NCBI GenBank assembly: GCA_015063855.1
Contig: SVTI01000018.1
Coordinates: 1-33,836 of the forward strand
Length of the DNA stretch: 33,836 nucleotides
Direction: 5' to 3'
Source: Oscillospiraceae bacterium
GTDB taxonomy: Bacteria > Bacillota > Clostridia > Oscillospirales > CAG-272
Shown: positions 1-6,383 of the stretch, piece after piece
Position numbering within the stretch: position 1 is the stretch's first letter
Layout: each line of letters begins with the position of its first letter
Made by a program: the position numbers and the translations under genes
Notes under the pieces: generated by a model
Told to the model about the DNA's origin: nothing
What the model saw: the letters and a program-made list of their open reading frames with translations, nothing else
Database searches by the model: none

Positions 1-1
1 G

Positions 2-25
2 TTCAACGCAATCGTTAAACAGTAA
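2..25 (+). CDS. C-terminal end of a NuoF/HydB-like subunit (partial)
   Basis: Only the last seven codons and a TAA stop are in the window, reading FNAIVKQ. This ending fits the C-terminal ferredoxin-type domain of NuoF/HydB-like NADH-binding hydrogenase subunits, which often end soon after a last cluster Cys in a phrase like KFxAIxKQ. The stop lies 15 bases before the hydA start, with the hydA ribosome binding site between, so the two genes are probably one operon. The call rests on seven residues and on context. If right, the downstream HydA is the catalytic subunit of an NAD(H)-linked, possibly electron-bifurcating, HydABC enzyme. Confidence 0.45.
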   Translation, partial: FNAIVKQ

Positions 26-40
26 GGAAGGAGCATAATA

Positions 41-1783
41 ATGGAAACCGTAAACATTAAAATTAACGGCAGAGACTATGCTGTTCCTGCCAACAGCACC
101 GTGCTTGAAGCATGCCGTGCTGCTAAGATAGATATTCCTACCCTTTGCTACATGAAGGATATCAACGAGATCGGTGCTTGCCGTCTTTGTCTCGTTGAGG
201 TAAAGGGCGCAAGAGGTCCCGTTGCCGCTTGTGTATATCCCGTAAACGAGGGTATGGAGGTTGTAACAAATTCTCCCGCTATCCGTAAGGCAAGAAAGAC
301 CAACCTCCAGCTGGTTCTTTCCAACCACGAAAAGAAGTGTCTTACATGTATCCGTTCCACCTCCTGCGAGCTCCAGAAGCTCTGCAATGAGTACGGTGTA
401 GATGAGGATTACTTTGAAGGCGAATCCAATCATTATGATATCGACGATTCCTCCGTTGCTATCATCCGTGATAACAATAAGTGTATTCTTTGCCGTCGCT
501 GCGTAGCGGCTTGTAAGGAAATGCAGGGCATCGGCGTTATCGGTGCCAACGACAGAGGCTTTGATACTCATATCGCTTCTCCCTTCGAGGTTAAGCTTGC
601 AGAGACCTCCTGCGTAAACTGCGGTCAGTGTATCGTTGCTTGTCCCGTTGGTGCTCTCTATGAAAAGGATGACACTGCGAAGGTATTTGACGCTATCGCA
701 GATCCCACAAAGCACGTTGCTATCTGTGCAGCTCCCTCCGTTCGTGCCACTATCGGTGAGTGCTTCGGCTACGAGCCCGGTACAGACACAGAGGGTCAGA
801 TGGTTGCTGCTATGAAGCGCCTCGGCTTTGATGGTGTTTACAATATGAATCTTACAGCTGACCTTACCATTATGGAAGAGGCATATGAGTTCCTCGACAG
901 ATTCCAGAATGGCGGTAAGCTTCCCCTTATCACATCCTGCTCACCCGGTTGGATCAAGTACTGTGAGCATTACTTCCCTCAGTTCACCGATAACCTTTCC
1001 TCCTGCAAGTCTCCTCAGCAGATGTTCGGTGCGCTCTACAAGACATTCTATGCACAGAAGCACGGCCTTGATCCCAAGGACATCTTCTTTGTATCTGTAA
1101 TTCCTTGTACAGCTAAGAAGTTTGAGGTTGGCAGAGACGGACAGAGTGCAGCAGGCGAAGGCATCTTCGATGTTGACGTTGCTATCACTACCCGTGAGCT
1201 TGCAAGAATGATCGAGACCGCAGGTATTGATTTCAGAGCTCTTGACGATGAGGCATTTGATGAACCCTTCCAGCTCGGCTCCGGTGCAGGCGCAATCTTC
1301 GGCGCTACCGGCGGTGTTATGGAAGCAGCTCTTCGTACCGCTGCAGAGGTAGTTCTCGGTAAGCCCCTTGAAAAGCTCGAGTTCAACGATGTTCGTGGTA
1401 TCGAAGGTATCAAGCGTGCAGAGTACAAGCTCGGTGAAGTAACCGTAAGAGTTGCAGTTGCAAGCGGTACAGCTAATGCTAAGAAGCTCTTAAAGGCTGT
1501 TGAAGCAGGCGAGATCAAGGTTGATTTCATCGAGATCATGGCTTGTCCCGGCGGTTGTGTAAACGGCGGCGGTCAGCCTACTCAGCCCGCAGTTGTTCGT
1601 AACAACGTTAACCTCCGTGAGCTTCGTGCATCCGTTCTCTATAAGGCAGATTCCGCAATGGATCTCCGTAAGTCCCACGAGAACAGCGCAGTTAAGGCTC
1701 TTTACGATGAGTTCTTCGAGAAGCCCAACAGCCATAAGGCTCATGAGATTCTCCATACTCATTATATTAAGCGCGGTTTATAA
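41..1783 (+). CDS. hydA: [FeFe]-hydrogenase catalytic subunit, multi-cluster (HydA type)
   Basis: This 580-residue cytoplasmic enzyme makes or oxidises H2 at an H-cluster. In order I see an N-terminal [2Fe-2S] domain (Cys36, 47, 50, 64), a His-Cys3 cluster motif (His96, Cys100, 103, 109), two [4Fe-4S] ferredoxin motifs (Cys148/151/154/158 and Cys191/194/197/201), and the H-cluster motifs TSCSPGW (298-304), PCTAKKFE (355-362) and MACPGGC (500-506). A small-subunit-like C-terminus follows, ending near residue 580. The length and domain set match HydA of NAD-linked trimeric hydrogenases rather than short monomeric forms. The start is supported by AAGGAAGGAG about 8 bases upstream. In fermenters this enzyme disposes of electrons from NADH and reduced ferredoxin as H2. 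The first H-cluster motif has Ser where the classic motif has a second Cys. Confidence 0.96.
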   Translation: METVNIKINGRDYAVPANSTVLEACRAAKIDIPTLCYMKDINEIGACRLCLVEVKGARGPVAACVYPVNEGMEVVTNSPAIRKARKTNLQLVLSNHEKKCLTCIRSTSCELQKLCNEYGVDEDYFEGESNHYDIDDSSVAIIRDNNKCILCRRCVAACKEMQGIGVIGANDRGFDTHIASPFEVKLAETSCVNCGQCIVACPVGALYEKDDTAKVFDAIADPTKHVAICAAPSVRATIGECFGYEPGTDTEGQMVAAMKRLGFDGVYNMNLTADLTIMEEAYEFLDRFQNGGKLPLITSCSPGWIKYCEHYFPQFTDNLSSCKSPQQMFGALYKTFYAQKHGLDPKDIFFVSVIPCTAKKFEVGRDGQSAAGEGIFDVDVAITTRELARMIETAGIDFRALDDEAFDEPFQLGSGAGAIFGATGGVMEAALRTAAEVVLGKPLEKLEFNDVRGIEGIKRAEYKLGEVTVRVAVASGTANAKKLLKAVEAGEIKVDFIEIMACPGGCVNGGGQPTQPAVVRNNVNLRELRASVLYKADSAMDLRKSHENSAVKALYDEFFEKPNSHKAHEILHTHYIKRGL

Positions 1784-1789
1784 TTAAAT

Positions 1790-1821
1790 GAAAAAGGCTT
1801 CCTTGCGGGGAGGCCTTTTTT
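1790..1821 (+). terminator. Intrinsic terminator after hydA
   Basis: An AAAAAGG-type stem pairs with CCTTTTT around a short GC-rich loop and runs straight into T residues, beginning 7 bases after the hydA stop. It ends the hydrogenase operon. Confidence 0.85.
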
Positions 1822-1862
1822 GTCAGATAAAAGATAAGAGAGAATAGATAAGAGAATTGGTT

Positions 1863-1888
1863 GATTTCCGCCGAGAAGGGCGGAAATC
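1863..1888 (+). repeat. Intergenic hairpin repeat, copy 1
   Basis: GATTTCCGCC and GGCGGAAATC form a perfect 10-bp stem around a 6-base loop. A second copy with nearly the same stem lies at 4467-4493. Both copies sit just downstream of a gene's intrinsic terminator and are preceded by an AT-rich run containing AGAATA or AAGAATA. The function is unknown; there is no U-tract, so it is not a plain terminator. Confidence 0.6.
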
Positions 1889-1980
1889 TTCATTTCATAA
1901 GAAATAGTGTTAAATCGCAGTTCAACGGTGAAATTGATGTAACGATATGTCTTAATTAAACGATGGGTTTGTACCGTTCC

Positions 1981-2115
1981 AAGCGCCCCTTGCCTAAAGG
2001 GGAGAGGGCCGCTTGCGGCGAGGGGATATAAATAACAAACAGCTATAATTTTATGTTATTTTAAGAGTATCCCTCCACCACTCCGTGGTCCCCCTCCCTT
2101 TAGGCAAGGGAGGCT
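1981..2115. repeat. Palindromic intergenic element of about 135 bp
   Basis: The left arm (1981-2027) and the reverse complement of the right arm (2068-2115) share the core TTGCCTAAAGGG and both end in GGGGAT or AGGGAT. They are separated by about 40 bases of AT-rich DNA. Each arm also holds a small internal hairpin (GCCGC/GCGGC on the left, CCAC/GTGG on the right). No open reading frame lies inside. From memory, elements built on this TTTAGGCAAGG core are scattered in many gut Clostridia genomes. It could be a MITE-like element, or an RNA hairpin that slows or ends transcription. Confidence 0.7.
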
Positions 2116-2207
2116 TTTTTACAGAACTCATCGCTTATTTTAAGACATTTCGTTAGTGAAAACTTCCCGATAAACTGCAAATTTGAAATGTATAATCCCA
2201 ATTTTTC

Positions 2208-2236
2208 TTGACATTGGTTTCAAATAGTGATACAAT
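2208..2236 (+). promoter_or_regulatory. Near-consensus sigma-A promoter
   Basis: TTGACA (2208-2213) and TACAAT (2231-2236) are separated by exactly 17 bases. The expected transcription start, about 2243, coincides with the first base of the long stem of the leader RNA that follows. Confidence 0.85.
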
Positions 2237-2242
2237 AATCTT

Positions 2243-2405
2243 GCGACACAATCAAATGATTAACCCATGCTTAAAGTGTGTATTTTTATTATGGTAAAAA
2301 TACACGCTCTATTCGCATACTTTAAGTGTGGTGAAAATTGTGTCGCAGCAATCGGAGCTGTGTGTTTTTCGGTGCGTAGCTTCGGCTGCGCACTTTTTAT
2401 TTTTT
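2243..2405 (+). ncRNA. Structured leader RNA or small RNA upstream of the SLH protein
   Basis: About 160 nt lie between the promoter and the ribosome binding site. They fold into a long rod: an 11-bp outer stem TGCGACACAAT/ATTGTGTCGCA (2242-2252 with 2337-2347), an internal loop, an 8-bp stem CTTAAAGT/ACTTTAAG (2270-2277 with 2319-2326), a 13-base bulge on the 3' side, and an 11-bp apical hairpin around 2278-2305. A terminator hairpin follows at 2372-2405. This is the layout of a transcription-attenuation leader or of a short RNA with occasional read-through. I do not recognise a known riboswitch consensus, and I found no obvious competing antiterminator pairing. 6S-like RNA is another possibility, because the rod has a central bubble. 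Confidence 0.6.
2372..2405 (+). terminator. Intrinsic terminator inside the leader, before the SLH gene
   Basis: GTGCGTAGC and GCTGCGCAC pair over 9 bp (one G-U) with a TTCG tetraloop, followed by TTTTTATTTTTT. The U-tract abuts the AGGAGG of the next gene, so unless this hairpin is prevented, most transcripts should stop before the coding region. Confidence 0.85.
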
Positions 2406-2416
2406 AGGAGGATATG

Positions 2417-4393
2417 ATGAAGTTCCCTATGAAAGTTTTAAAAATAATATGTATCAGTATTTTGTTTATTGTTTTTATTTTTAATGTGGTTATTACAGCT
2501 GCAACGTATCGAGGAGACATCCATGGATATTATTGGGAATTGGATTCTTCGACGGGTATACTGAAAATAGAACACAATGGAGCATTACCTGATTATTATA
2601 GTGGGGCAAGTGCACCTTATTCTGGTAGCATTAATGGTAAATATTTGGGTCCTATGGCGAAATATGTGTATTATAGTGAAGGTATAACACACATTTCGGA
2701 TTACTCATTAACAGCAAGAGGCCTGAAACCATGTTCTAATGTTGTTGAGGTTTATGTGTCTTCAACGGTTACATCTGTTGGTGAATGTGCATTTAATGCC
2801 GATTTGCAAAGACTTTATGTGTATTCTGAATCAGTTACTTTCGAACAAGGAGCTGTCCCTTCTTCTGCCATTATATACGGATATAAAGGAACAAATGTAG
2901 AGAGTTTTGCATACAAGAATGGTAATGAATTTGTTGCGATGTGTCGTGAGCATACTCCCGTATTGAATAATTATAGAGAGGCAACATGTGATTCTGAAGG
3001 GTATTCGGGTGACTATATTTGTGATATTTGCAATGTTACAACTACAAAAGGTGTAATAATTGAAGCATTAGGACACGATTTTCAACTGGTAAATAACAAG
3101 TTGCCCGATTGTGTAAACCAAGGATATACCGGTGATATTCAATGTTCGAGATGTTTGATTGTTGAGTCTTACGGTGAAATTATTGTCGAAAATGGTCATT
3201 CATGGTCTGAATGGTCTATTGTACAGAACCCGACATGTACATTAAAAGGAGCTAAATTAAGATTTTGTTCGAATTGCAATGAGCAAGAAAAAGGTATTGT
3301 TGCAGAATACGGTCATATTTTAAATAAAATAGATTCAAAGTTGCCCTCGTGTATTGAAGGGGGAAATGTTGAATATTGGGATTGTTTGGTTTGTGGTAAG
3401 CTTTATTTAGATGAAAACACATTACTTGAAACAACTATTGAAGAAACGTTATTAAACGCAAAAGGCCATAGTTATGTGAACTATATTAGCAATAATGATG
3501 CGACTTGTTGTGAAAATGGCAGCAAGACTTCGAAATGTGAAGAGTGTGATGAGATTGATACAATAATCGATGAAGGCTCTGCACTCGGTCACAGTTTTAC
3601 TGATTATGTAATCAATAATGATGCCACCTGTATCGCAGACGGTACCAAAACCGCAAAATGTGACAGATGTGATGTTACTGATACAATAGTAGACGAAGGC
3701 TCCGCTTTAGGTCACACCCCCGGTGAATGGGTTGTAACGAAAGAAGCAACCGTAGACTCCGAGGGCGAACAGGTTAAGTATTGTACGGTATGTAATGCCG
3801 AGCTTGAAAAAGAGACAATTGCAAAGTTGCCGGCACCTATCACCTTCACCGATGTCAAATCCACTGCATGGTACGCCGAAGGAGTAAACTACTGTGCAAC
3901 CAAGGGCTACATCACCGGTGTAGGCAACAACAAGTTCAACCCTGACGGCAAGCTGACAAGAGAACAGTTTGTAGTTATCCTTGCACGAATAGCAGATGCT
4001 GATCTTACCAAGTATACCTCAACAGACTTTACTGATGTTAAGGTTAATTCATGGTACGGTCCTTCGGTTATCTGGGCAAATGAAAGCGGATATGTAAACG
4101 GAATCGGTAACGGTAAATTCGGTGTCGGTCAGAACATCGACCGTGAATCCTTGGCGACATTATTCTACAGATATGCCGAAAAGCAGGGAATAGATGTAAG
4201 TAAAAAGGCTGATATGAGCGAATATTCCGACTATTCTAAGATCAGCTCATGGTCAAAGGATGCTTGTGCCTGGGCAGTCAATGCAGGGCTCTTAAGCTCT
4301 ACCGATACAAAGGTACTCACCCTTGCCCCCAAGATGACGGTAACAAGAGCACAAGCGGCTAAAATATTTATGTCTTACGACAACATTCAATAA
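2417..4393 (+). CDS. Secreted SLH-anchored surface protein with Cys-rich repeats
   Basis: The protein begins with a signal peptide (basic start, hydrophobic stretch to about residue 30). A short BspA-like leucine-rich segment follows (about residues 75-175). Then come seven repeats of about 41-55 residues, each with CxxC; most also have an upstream Cys and a following Gly-His. Three SLH domains (about 475-655) should bind secondary cell-wall polymer. The repeats could form small zinc or disulfide modules; that is inference. Two adjacent ATGs (2414, 2417) are possible starts; 2417 is preferred because AGGAGG at 2406-2411 is then 5 bases away. Codon use shifts within the gene, AT-rich up to about 3590 and typical of the window after that. 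Expression probably depends on the leader's terminator. No catalytic domain is seen. Confidence 0.88.
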   Translation: MKFPMKVLKIICISILFIVFIFNVVITAATYRGDIHGYYWELDSSTGILKIEHNGALPDYYSGASAPYSGSINGKYLGPMAKYVYYSEGITHISDYSLTARGLKPCSNVVEVYVSSTVTSVGECAFNADLQRLYVYSESVTFEQGAVPSSAIIYGYKGTNVESFAYKNGNEFVAMCREHTPVLNNYREATCDSEGYSGDYICDICNVTTTKGVIIEALGHDFQLVNNKLPDCVNQGYTGDIQCSRCLIVESYGEIIVENGHSWSEWSIVQNPTCTLKGAKLRFCSNCNEQEKGIVAEYGHILNKIDSKLPSCIEGGNVEYWDCLVCGKLYLDENTLLETTIEETLLNAKGHSYVNYISNNDATCCENGSKTSKCEECDEIDTIIDEGSALGHSFTDYVINNDATCIADGTKTAKCDRCDVTDTIVDEGSALGHTPGEWVVTKEATVDSEGEQVKYCTVCNAELEKETIAKLPAPITFTDVKSTAWYAEGVNYCATKGYITGVGNNKFNPDGKLTREQFVVILARIADADLTKYTSTDFTDVKVNSWYGPSVIWANESGYVNGIGNGKFGVGQNIDRESLATLFYRYAEKQGIDVSKKADMSEYSDYSKISSWSKDACAWAVNAGLLSSTDTKVLTLAPKMTVTRAQAAKIFMSYDNIQ

Positions 4394-4397
4394 AGTT

Positions 4398-4425
4398 TTC
4401 CCCTTCTTCGGAAGGGGAATTTTAT
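4398..4425 (+). terminator. Intrinsic terminator after the SLH gene
   Basis: TTCCCCTTC and GAAGGGGAA form a perfect 9-bp stem with a TTCG loop, followed by TTTTATT, starting 5 bases past the stop. Confidence 0.9.
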
Positions 4426-4466
4426 TATAAAGAAGAAATAAAAAAGAATAAATAATAAATTTAGTT

Positions 4467-4493
4467 GATTTCCGTCGTAGAAAGGCGGAAATC
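4467..4493 (+). repeat. Intergenic hairpin repeat, copy 2
   Basis: GATTTCCGTC and GGCGGAAATC pair over 10 bp with one G-U wobble around a 7-base loop. This is the second copy of the 1863-1888 hairpin, again just after a gene terminator. The one stem difference keeps pairing in RNA, which hints at selection on structure, though two copies are few. Confidence 0.6.
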
Positions 4494-4592
4494 TTCGTTT
4501 TATTCGACATACGAATATACTGTTAAATTTGTCGGACATAAAAATTAGTTGAGCCGGTTTAAAAAAATTAATAATTTCTGCGTTAATAATAA

Positions 4593-4621
4593 TTGCAAAT
4601 TCATTATTATTGTGATATACT
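4593..4621 (+). promoter_or_regulatory. Promoter of the ATP synthase operon
   Basis: TTGCAA (4593-4598) and TATACT (4616-4621) are 17 bases apart, and TGA directly before the -10 gives an extended -10 element. The predicted leader to the atpB start is about 50 bases. Confidence 0.7.
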
Positions 4622-4676
4622 TTATAGTTGGATAAAGAGATAATGTTAACCAATTTTCAGGATTGGAGGGTGTATA

Positions 4677-5489
4677 TTGAGTAAAAATAAAAAGATAATA
4701 TCCATCGTGATCTTTTCGGTCGTGGCATTAGCCGTATTGATCGGCACGATAATCGTAAAGTCACCCGGTCATCATGGGTCTATAGGTGACTTAATGAAGG
4801 ACGCGGTGCTTCACGAGGACAACAGGATAAGCCTTTTCGGTATAAAGGATGTTAATCCCGGGCTTATCTCGGCATTTTCGATAACGGGGATATTCCTTGT
4901 ATTCGGACTTATAGTACGAATATTTGTAATTCCGAGGTTCAAGATGATTCCCGGTAAGTTCCAGATGCTTTTAGAGATGGCGGTGGGCTTCTTTGACGGT
5001 CTTGCCAAGTCAAACAGCCCTCACAGGAACAGGTTCCTCGGAGCGTACCTGTTTTCGGCAGGTGCTTACATCTTTGTCGGAACCACCTTTGAGCTTTTCG
5101 GATTCCAGGCTATAACCACCAAAGGTCATGCCATGGCTTTGCCTGCGCCCCTTGCCGATATCAACGGAGCAATAATGATAGGCTTCCTCTCCTTCTTTGT
5201 CATAATGTCGGGAGGTATTGCCGAGAACAAGCTGAAGGGTGTGGGACTCACTTTAAAGGAGTTTTCACTTCCCATATCAATGAGCTTTCGACTTTTCGGA
5301 GCACTGCTCAGCGGTGCACTGGTCACAGAGCTTGTCTATTATTCGATGGCACTCAGCTACGGACTTCCCGTCCTTGTAGGTGTGCTCTTCACCTTGCTTC
5401 ACGCACTTATACAGACCTACGTTCTCTGTATGCTGACAGCATTATTCTACGGTGAGGTCAGTGAGCCTGCCGGTCACAACAAACATTAA
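4677..5489 (+). CDS. atpB: F-type ATP synthase subunit a
   Basis: Subunit a is the membrane stator that forms the two ion half-channels facing the c-ring. This 270-residue protein has an N-terminal membrane segment (about 7-27) and further hydrophobic helices. The family motif appears as SMSFRLFGALLSG, with the essential Arg at 205; the usual Asn after RLFG is Ala here. The C-terminus holds the conserved HALIQTYVLCMLTALFY block. The start is TTG, chosen because GGAGGG ends 6 bases before it and no better ATG is near. It is the first gene of the operon and is followed after 21 bases by atpE. Confidence 0.95.
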   Translation: MSKNKKIISIVIFSVVALAVLIGTIIVKSPGHHGSIGDLMKDAVLHEDNRISLFGIKDVNPGLISAFSITGIFLVFGLIVRIFVIPRFKMIPGKFQMLLEMAVGFFDGLAKSNSPHRNRFLGAYLFSAGAYIFVGTTFELFGFQAITTKGHAMALPAPLADINGAIMIGFLSFFVIMSGGIAENKLKGVGLTLKEFSLPISMSFRLFGALLSGALVTELVYYSMALSYGLPVLVGVLFTLLHALIQTYVLCMLTALFYGEVSEPAGHNKH

Positions 5490-5510
5490 ATCATTTGGAG
5501 GATTTTTAAA

Positions 5511-5873
5511 ATGAAAATGAGCTTAAGATTTCTTTGTATTGCATTAGTATTAATTATGACACTTTTCGTAGTGGCAATGCCTGTATTCGCTTCCGAAGAA
5601 GAAGTAAAGGCAGAGGCGAGCGTTGAAGAAACGGCAGCTGCTGAGAAGACCAAGAGTGCCAAGGCTTATGCGGCGGCTATCGTTGTAGGCCTTGCAGCGG
5701 CAGCGGGTGCTGTTGCCATGGGTATGGCTATCACCAAGTCTGTTGACGGTATCGCACGTCAGCCCGAGGCAGAGGGTAAGATCAGAACAACTCTTATGCT
5801 TGGTCTTGTATTTGTCGAGACAGCAATCATATATGCCCTCGTTGTCGGCATACTTATAATCTTTGTACTTTAA
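5511..5873 (+). CDS. atpE: F-type ATP synthase subunit c with N-terminal signal-like extension
   Basis: Subunit c forms the rotating membrane ring. The usual hairpin is residues 51-120: helix 1 rich in Ala/Gly, the polar loop ARQPEAEGK (82-90), and helix 2 with the ion-binding Glu103 in VETAIIY. The protein is 120 residues instead of the usual 70-90. The extra part is a signal-peptide-like stretch (basic start, hydrophobic 5-25, possible cleavage after PVFA at residue 28) and then an acidic Ala/Glu-rich linker (29-48). Aligned with the Na+-binding c subunit of Ilyobacter, the Gln ligand of helix 1 is Met70 and the Thr after Glu-Ser is Ala, which argues for H+; Tyr108 is kept. GGAGG lies 7 bases or so before the ATG. 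Confidence 0.95.
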   Translation: MKMSLRFLCIALVLIMTLFVVAMPVFASEEEVKAEASVEETAAAEKTKSAKAYAAAIVVGLAAAAGAVAMGMAITKSVDGIARQPEAEGKIRTTLMLGLVFVETAIIYALVVGILIIFVL

Positions 5874-5894
5874 TTGAGAAAGGGTGAATTATAA

Positions 5895-6383
5895 ATGCCT
5901 CTTAATATAGATTGGCAGCAGATACTGCTTCACCTTTTCAACTTTGTTCTCCTTTTTGGAATTGCATATTTTCTTCTCTATAAGCCTGTAAAGAAATTCA
6001 TGGATGACCGTACCGCTTATTATAAAGAAATGGACGATCGTGCAAAGGCTAATCTTGAGGAGTCTGAGAAGGTAAAGGAAGAGTATCAGGCAAAGCTTGC
6101 AAACGTTGAGGACGAAATAATCGAAGAAAAAAGACAAGCTTATGTAGAGATAGAGAAGCTTACCGCGGATAAGTTAGGTGAAGCTATCGCGGAGGCTGAT
6201 AAGATAATCGCCAATGCTCATAAGACCTCCGAGGCAGAGCATGACAAGATGATCAAGGCGGCTAAGATAGAGATAACCGATATGGTTACCTCGGCTGCAG
6301 AAAAGCTTGTTTCGGAGAAGAGCACCTCAGGTTCCTTCGACGAATTTCTTGAGAAGGCAGAGAAGGGTGACGTAAATGAGTAA
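5895..6383 (+). CDS. atpF: F-type ATP synthase subunit b
   Basis: Subunit b is the peripheral stalk joining subunit a to the top of F1. This 162-residue protein has one N-terminal membrane helix (about 9-29, with the family-typical [13 protein letters not shown] after it) and then a long charged coiled coil. Its length is normal, so it has not absorbed a delta domain as mycobacterial b-delta does. Its last 8 bases overlap the start of the alpha gene, indicating translational coupling. Its C-terminal partner is normally delta, which here is present only as the fused N-terminus of alpha. Confidence 0.94.
   Translation: MPLNIDWQQILLHLFNFVLLFGIAYFLLYKPVKKFMDDRTAYYKEMDDRAKANLEESEKVKEEYQAKLANVEDEIIEEKRQAYVEIEKLTADKLGEAIAEADKIIANAHKTSEAEHDKMIKAAKIEITDMVTSAAEKLVSEKSTSGSFDEFLEKAEKGDVNE

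Noticed and set aside
2243-2405. Assignment of the leader RNA to a named riboswitch class
   Set aside because: I checked mentally for c-di-GMP, ydaO, SAM, lysine, ZTP and fluoride consensus cores and saw none, so no class is claimed.
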